A stretch of 64,000 nucleotides of DNA from Pseudochelatococcus lubricantis (lineage in GTDB: Bacteria > Pseudomonadota > Alphaproteobacteria > Rhizobiales > Beijerinckiaceae). Every line of letters starts with the position of its first letter. Positions within the stretch are counted from its first letter, which is position 1. Location: positions 248,001 through 312,000 of the forward strand of contig NZ_JBHLXC010000006.1 in NCBI RefSeq assembly GCF_042432495.1, written 5' to 3'. Shown in pieces: positions 25,135-33,914 of the stretch. The notes under the pieces are model-generated. The model was not told where the DNA came from, did no database searches, and worked only from the letters and a program-made list of their open reading frames with translations. Position numbers and translations under genes: made by a program.

Positions 25135-26565
25135 ATGCATGGTGTGAACAAGAACATCCCCATCAGGCCCGTCATCCTGTGCGGCGGTTCGGGCACCCGC
25201 CTCTGGCCGCTGTCGCGGCGCTTCGAGCCGAAGCAGTTCCAGAAGCTGGTCGGCGACAGGTCGCTCTTCCAGGAGACGCTGGAGCGCTTCTCGGGCGCTT
25301 CCTTCGGCCGCCCTGTGATCCTGACGAACCGCGATCATGAGGAGCGCGTGCAGGTGGATCTGGAGGGCCTGGACTTCGGCGCCGGCTCTCCGCGCATCGT
25401 CGTGGAACCGGCCATCCGCTCCACCGCGCCGGCCATCGCAGCGGCGGCGCTCGTCATGCTGGAGGAGGATGCCGATCCGGTCATTCTGGTCGCGCCGAGC
25501 GACCACAGCGTCGGCAAGCCCGGCCTGCTCGTCTCCGCCGTCGAGGCGGGGCTGGCGTTCGCGCTCGACGGCGGCATCGTACTTTTCGGCATCACGCCCA
25601 CGGCGCCGGAAACCGGCTTCGGCTACATCCGCTCCGGCAGCACCCGGATCGGCGCCGTGCATCCCGTCGAGGCCTTCGTCGAGAAGCCGGACATCGAGCA
25701 CGCCCGCGCACTGGTGGAGGACGGGCGCCATAACTGGAACAGCGGCATGTTCATGTTCCGCGCCAGCACCATCGTGGCCGAAATGGAAATCCACGCGCCT
25801 GCCGTGCTCGCCGCCGTGCGGGAAGCGCTGCTCACCGCCGGACGGGAAAACGGCGCCGTGCGCCTCGGCGAGGCTTTCGCGCGGGCGGAGTCGGTTTCCA
25901 TCGACAACGCCGTGATGGAGAAGTCGTCCCGGCTCGGCGTCATCCCCGTCGCGCCCGCCTGGGACGATCTCGGCTCCTTCGAGGCGCTGTGGCGCACGAG
26001 CGTGCAGGACAGGGACGAGAACGTCGTCATGGGCGAGGTCATGCTCGCCGGCGTGCGCCGCTCGTATGTCCGTGCCGGGCGCCGCATGGTCGCCGTGGTC
26101 GGCCTCTCCAACGTCGTGGTCGTCGAGACCGAGGATGCCGTGCTGGTCGCCTCCCGCGCGCTGTCGCAGGACGTCAAGCTCATCGCCCAGCGGCTGACAA
26201 CGGAGGGCCACGCCGCCGCCGACCGCCATGCCCTCGACGTGCGCGCCTGCGGCAGCTCCCGCGTCGTCGACACCGGGGACTACGGCAGCGTGGCGCGGAT
26301 TTCGGTCGGTGCGGGCCGCGTGCTCGACATCGCCGGCGACGGCGAGGCGGAAGGGCGGCACATCCTGGTGCTGGAGGGCAACGTCGCCATCCGCTCCGGA
26401 ACCGGAAAGGCGGTACTTTCCGCCGGCCAGAGCTTCGCGTGGCCGAATGCCGAGCCGCTGACCTTCGCCAATCTCGACGATGCCGAGGCCAGTCTGCTCG
26501 TCTGCAGCTTCCTGCCCCGCACCTCGCGAGAGATGCACTATCCTGCCCGGAGGAACGTATCTTGA
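25135..26565 (+). CDS. algA: Mannose-1-phosphate guanylyltransferase (AlgA/ManC type), isomerase half apparently degenerate
   Basis: The 476-residue protein is the AlgA type. The N-terminal nucleotidyltransferase domain (to about residue 280) is intact: GGSGTRLWPLSRRFEPKQF near residue 15, the EPAIRSTAPAIAAAAL block and AFVEKPD near residue 180, so GDP-mannose can be made from mannose-1-phosphate and GTP. The C-terminal cupin half, which in bifunctional AlgA isomerises fructose- and mannose-6-phosphate, lacks the RPWG entry motif (RACG here, near residue 369) and the Q-x-H-H-H-R-x-E-H metal block (DIAGDGEAEGRH near residue 395). The cupin fold seems kept, but the metal site is gone. Start lies one base after alg44; its stop overlaps the next start (TTGA). 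Confidence 0.92.
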   Translation: MHGVNKNIPIRPVILCGGSGTRLWPLSRRFEPKQFQKLVGDRSLFQETLERFSGASFGRPVILTNRDHEERVQVDLEGLDFGAGSPRIVVEPAIRSTAPAIAAAALVMLEEDADPVILVAPSDHSVGKPGLLVSAVEAGLAFALDGGIVLFGITPTAPETGFGYIRSGSTRIGAVHPVEAFVEKPDIEHARALVEDGRHNWNSGMFMFRASTIVAEMEIHAPAVLAAVREALLTAGRENGAVRLGEAFARAESVSIDNAVMEKSSRLGVIPVAPAWDDLGSFEALWRTSVQDRDENVVMGEVMLAGVRRSYVRAGRRMVAVVGLSNVVVVETEDAVLVASRALSQDVKLIAQRLTTEGHAAADRHALDVRACGSSRVVDTGDYGSVARISVGAGRVLDIAGDGEAEGRHILVLEGNVAIRSGTGKAVLSAGQSFAWPNAEPLTFANLDDAEASLLVCSFLPRTSREMHYPARRNVS

Positions 26566-29500
26566 CCCGCCGGCGCCGGCTGAACCGCAGTCTCGTCGGA
26601 GCGGCGCTCGTGGCGGGCGCCGTCCTCTCCGCGCCTGCGACGGCGTCGCTGGATGGCGAGGCCGACAGGGCGGCGGCGATCGTGCGCGACAGCGTGCTGG
26701 CGCTCGACGGGGAGACGAATACCCGCCGGCGCGCGGCGCTGCTGCGGCCGGCGATAGAAGCGTTCGACGTGTTGACCGCGCTCGCGGACAAGGCGAACTC
26801 GGCCGGCGCGGCACGGGCGGCGGCGGCACTCGCCGCGCAGGCGGTGACCGCCGACATCCTGCGCCTCGCTTTCGTCGAGGCGCTGATCGATGCGGTCTCG
26901 AAGACAGACGAGACCCTCGATGCGGAGATCGAGACGAAGGCCGTGCTGCTCGCGATCGGAGATCCGGCGTACCGCGCCGCAGGCTGGACCGCCCTCGCAC
27001 GCCGCATGCGCGCGCTCGGGCAGAACGGCGAGGCGGAGCGGCTCGCCGCGCGCGCCATCGAGGACGCCCGCCGCATCGACAGGCCGCAGACCCGCGATGG
27101 AGCCCTCGGCGGCGCCGTCTTCGTCTTTGACGCAGCGAATCCGCCGGCGGCGCTGCTCACGGCGGCGACCGACGCGATATCCGCCGCGCGCGCGCGGGCC
27201 GACATTTTCCGGCGGATCGCCCGCGCCCGGCTGCAGCCTGCCGGGGCGGCGCCCGACGACGGCGAACTGGCGGCGGCATCGGCGAAGCACCTCGCGGAAA
27301 AGCGCCCGGCCGAGGCGTTGTTCGCCGCGCAGGCCATGAGCCAGAACGAGCCGCGCAGGCAGGAGGCGCTGAAGCGCATCTTCGACGGCGCGCTCGCCGA
27401 GGGCGACGAGGCAACGGCGCTGCGGGCGGCGAAATCCATGGACGGCGACAAGGCGCAGGACGACGCTGTCGCGCGCGTCGTGAGCCTCATGCTCGACAGG
27501 GATGCGCCGCTGCGCGCCGCCGACATCGCCGCGCTGACAGTGCGCCCGGGAGCGCGCGCCAGCACGGCCGCCGCCATCGCGCGGAAGCTGAACGAGCTGG
27601 GATACCGGGACGCCGGCCTCGGCGTGCTCGCGGCAACGCGCGTTCCCGCGCAGGAAACGAAGGCGGCGGCGGCGCTGGCCGTCGCGTTCGCCGACTTCTC
27701 GCGCTTCGACGAGGCGAGGGCGCTCTCGGAGACCATCGACAACGCGGACGACCGCTCCTACGCCTTCTCACGCCTGGCGCGGCGCCTCGCGGAGGCCGGC
27801 GACATCGGTGAGGCCCGCGGGATGCTGGACCTGGCGACGCGCCCGCAGGACGCCTCCTTCGCCCGCGCCGGCATCGCCCGTGCCCTCGCGAAGACGGGCG
27901 ATATAGGCGGTGCCACGGCGCTCCTCGATCCCGTTTTCACTGACGAAGACCGCGTGCGCGTCAGCGAGGCCATCGGCCGCGCCCTTGCGAATGCCGGCCG
28001 GTTCGGCGAGGCGGGGGAGGTCGCGGCAGCTATCCCGGACGCGGCCGCACGCGCCCGCACCTTCGCGGTGCTCGCCTCGCGGCTCGGCGAGGCAAACCGG
28101 GACGGCGCGATCCGCGCCCTCGAACTGGCGCTTGACAGCCTCGGCGACAGCCCGGCCCCGCAGGAGCACGCCGATATCGCCGTGGCCTTCGCCGCCGTCG
28201 GCGAGCAAGCGCGCGCCGACGCAATATTGCAGGGCGTCACGGACGGTCAGGCCCGCAGCGAGGCGCATGCCCGCATCGCCCGCAGGCTGCTCGGAAAGGG
28301 GGCGCTGGATGCAGCACGCGCGCAGGCCGCGCTCGCGCCGCTCCCTGCCGTTCGTGACGCGGTCCTCGCCGAGACGGCCGTCGCCGCCCACGAGAAGGAC
28401 GGCGATCTCGAACGCTTCGTTGCCGAGGTGCGTACCCTTGCCTATCGCCCGCGCGTGGGGGCGATGCGCCGGGTGGCGGAACGGCGCGCCGGCGCGCTCG
28501 ACCGCTTCGGCTGGCTGGACAAGACGCCGGGCGAGCCGCTCAAGGCCGCCTCCCGCGCCTACCGGCCGCGCGACATCCGCTTCGTGTCCGGCGGGCATGT
28601 GGTGCGGGCGCCGGCGCCTGTCACGGCGATCGCCCATGACATCCGCATGCCCGACATCGCCGCGCTGAACGCTGCGAGCCAGCGCGCGGCCGTGCCCTAT
28701 CCGGGCGGCGGCAGCGCCCGCGCCGCCAGCATACGCTTCAGCCCGCTCGACCCCGACGCCCTCGGGGGCATCGGCGGGCAGCAGGCCGACGCGCCGGCGA
28801 ATACCGCCTGGCCCTTTTATCTCGCGGTCGAATCCGGCACGCTCACGCTGGGGCAGATCGCACGCGATCTGCCGGAAGCGGGTGCCCGCGACATGCTGCG
28901 CATCACCGGCGACCGCGTGCTGGTCCGCGCGCCGGTGGTCGTGCTGCCCGGCGCAACGCTGGTCATGTCGGGCGCGGAATTCGCCCGGTACCGCCTCAGC
29001 GCCGACGCGGGCGCCTTCATCGCGGTCGCGGGCCGGCTCATCGTGCAGGATGCGGAGATCGCCAGCCACGACGAGGCGACCGGTGAGCCCATTGCCGCGA
29101 CGGGCGACAACCGCGCCCGTTTCCGCCCCTACATCACGGCATGGGGCGGCGGCGACATCCGCATCGCCGGCAGCCGCCTCGCGATGCTGGGCTACGATCA
29201 GGGCAGGACGGCCGGGCTGTCGTTCGCGGGCGGCCCGGCCGCATCCACCGGCCGGATCGTCGACAACAGTTTCGAGAACCTGCGCTACGGTCTCTACAGC
29301 CGCGAGGCCGGGGGCGTGGACGTCGTCGGCAACGAGTTCCGCGACAGCGCCGCCTACGGCGTCAACCCCCACGACGGTTCTCGCGGCATGCTGCTGGCCT
29401 TCAACACCGCCCACGGCACGCAGGAAAAGCACGGTATTTTCGTGTCCCGCGATGTGCGCGACACGCTCGTCGTCGGCAACGTCGCCCTCGCCAACGCAGG

Positions 29501-30098
29501 GTCCGGAATCGTGCTCGAACGCGCCAGCAGGGACAACGTCATCGTGGCGAATTCGGCGCTGCGCAACGCGGGCGACGGCCTCGCCATCTACGAGAGCGGC
29601 TGCAACCTCGCGGTGGCGAACGACATCTCCGGCAACCGCCGGGCCGGCGTGCGGGTGCGCAACAGCAGCTTCGTCGGCCTCTACGACAACCGCATCGCCG
29701 ACAACAAGGACAGTGGCGCGCGCATCTATGCCGCGGCCCCGCGCTCCGTGCCGGACGGCGACAGCGAGGCGGGCGACGTCCAGCCGGTGTCGACGGCGGC
29801 GCTCACGGGCAATGCCTTCATCGCCAACCGCAGCGCCATCGATGTCACCGACGTTTCCGAACTGATCCTCGACGGCAACCGGTTCGAGGGCCAGCGTGGA
29901 CGCATCTTCACGGGCGACCTGTTGCCGCTCACGCCCTTCCTGCTCCAGATCGGCGACAGGTCGGACATGCTCGTCAGCCGCGTCTGCCAGCCGCCGCGCC
30001 CCTCCGCCACCTGCCGCTTCGGCGCATGGCCGCAGGCGGAGGAGCCGGTGCCAGCCTGCACGGATGCGAGCACCGCGAAAGGATCGCGCGATGGCTAG
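26562..30098 (+). CDS. algG: Helical-repeat protein fused to AlgG-type mannuronan C5-epimerase
   Basis: A 1,178-residue exported protein starting at a TTG (GGAGG 8 bp upstream; TTGA overlap with algA). After a signal peptide (RRRRLNRSLVGAALVAGAVLSAPATA) comes about 600 residues of alanine-rich helical, TPR-like repeats of roughly 35 residues (for example LARRLAEAGDIGEARGMLD). From about residue 720 the sequence is a right-handed beta-helix like AlgG, with YGVNPHDGSRGM and KHGIFVSRDVRDT. AlgG converts mannuronate to guluronate in polymer in the periplasm and is part of the export complex. The fusion may combine AlgG with an AlgK-like scaffold. The catalytic motif reads NPHD (Asn935) in place of DPHD. 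Confidence 0.85.
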   Translation: MTRRRRLNRSLVGAALVAGAVLSAPATASLDGEADRAAAIVRDSVLALDGETNTRRRAALLRPAIEAFDVLTALADKANSAGAARAAAALAAQAVTADILRLAFVEALIDAVSKTDETLDAEIETKAVLLAIGDPAYRAAGWTALARRMRALGQNGEAERLAARAIEDARRIDRPQTRDGALGGAVFVFDAANPPAALLTAATDAISAARARADIFRRIARARLQPAGAAPDDGELAAASAKHLAEKRPAEALFAAQAMSQNEPRRQEALKRIFDGALAEGDEATALRAAKSMDGDKAQDDAVARVVSLMLDRDAPLRAADIAALTVRPGARASTAAAIARKLNELGYRDAGLGVLAATRVPAQETKAAAALAVAFADFSRFDEARALSETIDNADDRSYAFSRLARRLAEAGDIGEARGMLDLATRPQDASFARAGIARALAKTGDIGGATALLDPVFTDEDRVRVSEAIGRALANAGRFGEAGEVAAAIPDAAARARTFAVLASRLGEANRDGAIRALELALDSLGDSPAPQEHADIAVAFAAVGEQARADAILQGVTDGQARSEAHARIARRLLGKGALDAARAQAALAPLPAVRDAVLAETAVAAHEKDGDLERFVAEVRTLAYRPRVGAMRRVAERRAGALDRFGWLDKTPGEPLKAASRAYRPRDIRFVSGGHVVRAPAPVTAIAHDIRMPDIAALNAASQRAAVPYPGGGSARAASIRFSPLDPDALGGIGGQQADAPANTAWPFYLAVESGTLTLGQIARDLPEAGARDMLRITGDRVLVRAPVVVLPGATLVMSGAEFARYRLSADAGAFIAVAGRLIVQDAEIASHDEATGEPIAATGDNRARFRPYITAWGGGDIRIAGSRLAMLGYDQGRTAGLSFAGGPAASTGRIVDNSFENLRYGLYSREAGGVDVVGNEFRDSAAYGVNPHDGSRGMLLAFNTAHGTQEKHGIFVSRDVRDTLVVGNVALANAGSGIVLERASRDNVIVANSALRNAGDGLAIYESGCNLAVANDISGNRRAGVRVRNSSFVGLYDNRIADNKDSGARIYAAAPRSVPDGDSEAGDVQPVSTAALTGNAFIANRSAIDVTDVSELILDGNRFEGQRGRIFTGDLLPLTPFLLQIGDRSDMLVSRVCQPPRPSATCRFGAWPQAEEPVPACTDASTAKGSRDG

Positions 30099-31227
30099 GA
30101 TCCTGCTTCTGATTGCCGGCCTGCTCCTGTTTCCCGGCGCGGGCGCCGCCCAACAGGCGCGCTGGAACGGCCTGTTCGACGTGGCGGCAAGGTCGGCCGA
30201 GCTGAAGACGCCGAAATTCGCGGAGTTCCGCCGGTTCTGCCTCGCCATTCCGGTCGATACCGGCTGGCCCGCGCTGCAGCCGGTCGCCGGGCTTTCCGCG
30301 ACGGAGGGCTATGGCAGCGACCGGTCGGCGGAAGATTTTTCGTGGGCGGTGATGGTGCTGTCCGGCCGTTCGCTCGCCGGCGACGCCCGCGCCACGGCCA
30401 TGCTGCGGGATTTGATGCGCAAATGGGCAGCCAGCGGCGCCTTCAACGACACGCAGACCGTCCACGACGCCTACTATTCGTTGAAGCGCCAGCTCCTGCC
30501 GCTGACCGTCGCCTATGCGATCCTGCTGCCCTCGCTCGATGCGGCGGACGCGGATCTGCTGCGCGGATGGCTCGATCCGCTGGTGAGGCGCGTCGACAGG
30601 CTGTTCGACGGCGAGGTCGACCGCAACAACCACCGCATCCTCGCCGACAGCGTGCTGGCGGCATGGGGCGCGATCATCGACGACCGGCAACTCCTGGACA
30701 AGGGCATCGCGCGCTACGCGGCCACCCTCGACGACGCCCGCGCCGACGGCACGCTGCCGCTTGAGGCGCGCAGGGGTGCGCGGGCGCTGTGGTATCAGCG
30801 CCAGACTCTCTCCAGCCTCACGGTCATCGCCGAAGCCGCGCGCGGGCGGGGCCTGAACCTCTATGAAAGCGCCTCCGCCGAAGGGCGCGGCTTCGCGGCG
30901 CTCGCGGGGGGGCTGCTGAACGGCCTGTCCGCGCCGCTGACGGTGGTCGCCTACAGCGCCGAAAACTACATCCCCGGGCCGGAGAACGACTATCTCAAGC
31001 CGGATCTCGGCTTTCTCACGAGGCGCGGCCATGGTCGCCACTACATGGCCTGGCTGGAGGCCGTCGTGAACCGCGCGGACGTAAATCCTGCGGATATGGA
31101 CGGGGCCGACGAGGACCTGTCCACCGCGCGGCTGCGCGGCCTGTTCGAGCGCCGCATCGCCCGCGAGCGGCCGCTCGTCGACGAGTTCATCGGCGGCAAC
31201 GCCACCTGCTTCTGGGGGCGACCATGA
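30091..31227 (+). CDS. algL: AlgL-like alginate lyase, polysaccharide lyase family 5
   Basis: A 378-residue periplasmic protein: signal peptide MARILLLIAGLLLFPGAGA, then an (alpha/alpha) barrel like AlgL (Pseudomonas AlgL has 367 residues). The family NNH motif is present in DRNNHRILADSVLAAWGA near residue 178, though Arg replaces the usual Ser/Tyr-Trp context, and a Trp-Tyr block ARALWYQRQTLSSL lies further on with an aromatic residue in the place of the catalytic Tyr region. Known AlgL clears stray polymer from the periplasm and belongs to the secretion assembly. Start overlaps the preceding stop by 8 bp; its stop overlaps the next start (ATGA). Confidence 0.82.
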   Translation: MARILLLIAGLLLFPGAGAAQQARWNGLFDVAARSAELKTPKFAEFRRFCLAIPVDTGWPALQPVAGLSATEGYGSDRSAEDFSWAVMVLSGRSLAGDARATAMLRDLMRKWAASGAFNDTQTVHDAYYSLKRQLLPLTVAYAILLPSLDAADADLLRGWLDPLVRRVDRLFDGEVDRNNHRILADSVLAAWGAIIDDRQLLDKGIARYAATLDDARADGTLPLEARRGARALWYQRQTLSSLTVIAEAARGRGLNLYESASAEGRGFAALAGGLLNGLSAPLTVVAYSAENYIPGPENDYLKPDLGFLTRRGHGRHYMAWLEAVVNRADVNPADMDGADEDLSTARLRGLFERRIARERPLVDEFIGGNATCFWGRP

Positions 31228-33914
31228 TCCGCGCCTGCCTTTTCATCCTGAGCCTGATACTCGCCCTGCCGCACGGCGTGGCCATCGCCGGCGATGCGGC
31301 GCTTGCGGAGCGTTATGCCGCCGAGCGGCAGACCGTGGAACGCCTGTCGGCGAGCAATGCGGCCGCCGACAGGCGCCAGCTGGGCGCGATGCTGCTCGCG
31401 GGGCTGATGACCGGACCGGACAACCCGCTGCGCCGCCCGGACCGCGAGGCCGCGAAGGCGGCCTACGGCGCCGCCTTCGCGCGCGGCGACCGCACCGCCG
31501 AAACGGCGGTCGCGCTGGCGCGGCTGCGGCTGGCCGCGTCGGGGCCGGGCTTCCGCGAGCTTGAGGGATTGCTGCGCAGGCTCATGTTTCAGGGCAACGG
31601 CGAGGCCGCCCACGTGCTGGCGCTCGCCGCCGGTCAGGGTGCGGGGCACGATCCGGACGAAGCGCGCCAGCTGCTGGAATCGGCGGCGGTGATGGGCAGC
31701 GTCGGGGCGCTGACCGACCTTGCGGAAAGCGGCGAGAAGGCGGCGCTGCCGCCCCTGCGGGCGCGGGCGGAAGCCGGCTCGCCGCGCGCCATGCTGGCAC
31801 TCGCCAACATCCATCGCGAGGGCAGGCTCGTCCCGGCCGATCCGATTGCGGCGCTGGACTGGCTGCAACGCGCGGCGGAGGCCGGCAGCTTGCCGGCCAT
31901 GGTTCGCTACGCCGGGCATCTGCAGCGCGGCGAGAACGTCGCTGCCGATCCGGCGCGGGCACTGGACATGCTGCGGAAGGCGGCGGACGCCGGCAGCGTC
32001 GATGCCGCGCTCGCCCTCGGCCGCACGGCGCAGACGGACGAGAAACGCCTGTGGCTGGCGCGCGCCGCGGAGGCGGGCAACAGCCGCGCGGGGCTCGAAC
32101 TGCACACGCTCGACCTCGCCGCCGCGCTCGCCTTCCGGGGCGATACGGCGGAACGTCAGGCACGCATAGGGCGGGCGCTGGAGCCGATCGCCGCCGATCC
32201 CGAGGCGCTGACGAAACTCGCCGGCCGCGCGCTGGACAGGGAAGCCGCGCCGCAGGTCGCGCCCGTGCTGCTGCCCCTGCTGCGCGACGCGGCGCTGACC
32301 GGCAACGTCAGCGCCGGGCTGGCCCTCGATGCGTGGCTGCGCGCCGCGCGACAGGTGCTGCCGGCGGATGTCGCCAGTGCGCTCGCGGACGCCTTGCGCC
32401 GGGCGGAAGCCACGGACCCGCGCGCCGGCCTCGCGCTGGCCGCGCTGTCGCTCGACGGCCGCCTGGGCGAAGCGGTGGGGACGGGGGAGGCGGTCGAGCG
32501 GCTGTTCGCTGCCGCCGACAACGGCATCGGCGAGGCGATGCTGCGCATCGCGCGCATGTATGCCCATGGCAACCTCCCGGGTCGCAGCCCGCTGTTCGCC
32601 AGACGCTGGTACGAGACGGCCGCTGCCGCCGGCGTCGACGCGGCGTCATGGGAACTGGCCGCCTTGCGCATGCGCGACAGCGATCCCGCCGGGCGCGCGG
32701 CGGCCGAACGCTTCTACCTGAAAAAGCTCGATGAGGGCGACATGCGCGCCGCGCTGGCGCTCGTCGCCCGGGCGCTGAAATCGGGCCCGGCCGAGCCGCG
32801 CCTGCTGGCGCCGGCGCGGGAGACCGCGAAGCGGCCGGCGGATTTCGTCGCGCTCGCCAGAACGCTGGCCGCGACAGGCCGCGACGGCGACCTTGCCGAA
32901 GCCCGGCGGGTGCTCGCGCAGGCGCTCGCCGCAGGGCCCGATCCCGAGGCGCAGGCACTCTACGGTCTGGTGCTGACGCGCGGCGACACGGCGGGACCCG
33001 AGCGCCGGGAAGGGCTGGCGCTGCTGGAGCGGGAGGCGGCCGCTGGCTCCCGGCCCGCCCGGCTGGCGCTCGCTTCCGCGTTGCTGTCCTCCGGCGCGTT
33101 CGCCGCGCGCCACGCCGAAGCGGTCGGCCTGCTCGACGCCATCCTCGCAGACGAACCGCACGACGTTCCGGCACGGCTGCTGCTGGCGCGCGCCTATTTC
33201 AACGGCCGGGGCGTCACGCGGGACACGGCGCGGGGCGCGGAGATCGTCGCCGCCGTCCGCGCGGAGGGCGCATACGACCGGCCCGGCGCAACGCTGCTGG
33301 AGGCGGAGTGGCTCGCCGCCGCGCCGACGCAGGCCGATGCCGGGGCCGATCCCGCCGCGATGCTGGAGGCGCAGGCAGATCGCGGCTCCGTGCAGGCACG
33401 CACCGCGCTTGGCCTCGGCTACCTCGCGGGCCTCGGCGGCCCGCTCGATACGGATCGGGCCGCGGTCCATCTGTCCGAGGCGGCGGCGAACGGCGACCGG
33501 GACGCCATGGCGGCATTCGGCCATCTGCTCGTCAACGGCCACGGCATCCGGACGTCGCGGGCAGAGGGCCAGAAGTGGCTGACGCGCGCGGCCGACGCAG
33601 GCAACCTGTCGGCGGTCGACGACCTGTCGCGTGCCGCCGGCAGCGGGACGGACAAGGCCGCCGGCGCGCGGGTGGCGGCATGGCTGCGCCGCGCCGCCGA
33701 ACGTGGCCACGCCGATGCCGCCTTCCAGATCGGCACGGCCTATCTGAAGGGCGCCGGCGTCGGGCAGAACGACACGGAGGCGGCGCGGTGGCTCGAACAG
33801 GCCGCCGGCGCGGGCAACCAGCGTGCCGCGCGCATGCTGAAGACGCTCGCGCCCGCCGCTGACGAACAGCAGCAGGCGTCGAAAGCGGCGGCCGCATCGG
33901 GAGGATCGAGATGA
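31224..33914 (+). CDS. Exported Sel1-repeat protein 1 (AlgK-like role possible)
   Basis: An 896-residue protein with signal peptide (FILSLILALPHGVAIA, likely cut before GDAAL) and Sel1-like (TPR-type) repeats along most of its length, for example ALDWLQRAAEAGSLPAMVRYAGHL and KWLTRAADAGNLSAVDDLSRAAG, with the clearest near the C-terminus (AAWLRRAAERGHADAAFQIGTAYLKGAG). Pseudomonas AlgK is also Sel1/TPR, but is an outer-membrane lipoprotein half this size that places the AlgE porin. No lipobox Cys is seen here. It overlaps both neighbours by 4 bp (ATGA). A periplasmic scaffold for synthesis or export is the best inference. Confidence 0.82.
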   Translation: MIRACLFILSLILALPHGVAIAGDAALAERYAAERQTVERLSASNAAADRRQLGAMLLAGLMTGPDNPLRRPDREAAKAAYGAAFARGDRTAETAVALARLRLAASGPGFRELEGLLRRLMFQGNGEAAHVLALAAGQGAGHDPDEARQLLESAAVMGSVGALTDLAESGEKAALPPLRARAEAGSPRAMLALANIHREGRLVPADPIAALDWLQRAAEAGSLPAMVRYAGHLQRGENVAADPARALDMLRKAADAGSVDAALALGRTAQTDEKRLWLARAAEAGNSRAGLELHTLDLAAALAFRGDTAERQARIGRALEPIAADPEALTKLAGRALDREAAPQVAPVLLPLLRDAALTGNVSAGLALDAWLRAARQVLPADVASALADALRRAEATDPRAGLALAALSLDGRLGEAVGTGEAVERLFAAADNGIGEAMLRIARMYAHGNLPGRSPLFARRWYETAAAAGVDAASWELAALRMRDSDPAGRAAAERFYLKKLDEGDMRAALALVARALKSGPAEPRLLAPARETAKRPADFVALARTLAATGRDGDLAEARRVLAQALAAGPDPEAQALYGLVLTRGDTAGPERREGLALLEREAAAGSRPARLALASALLSSGAFAARHAEAVGLLDAILADEPHDVPARLLLARAYFNGRGVTRDTARGAEIVAAVRAEGAYDRPGATLLEAEWLAAAPTQADAGADPAAMLEAQADRGSVQARTALGLGYLAGLGGPLDTDRAAVHLSEAAANGDRDAMAAFGHLLVNGHGIRTSRAEGQKWLTRAADAGNLSAVDDLSRAAGSGTDKAAGARVAAWLRRAAERGHADAAFQIGTAYLKGAGVGQNDTEAARWLEQAAGAGNQRAARMLKTLAPAADEQQQASKAAAASGGSR

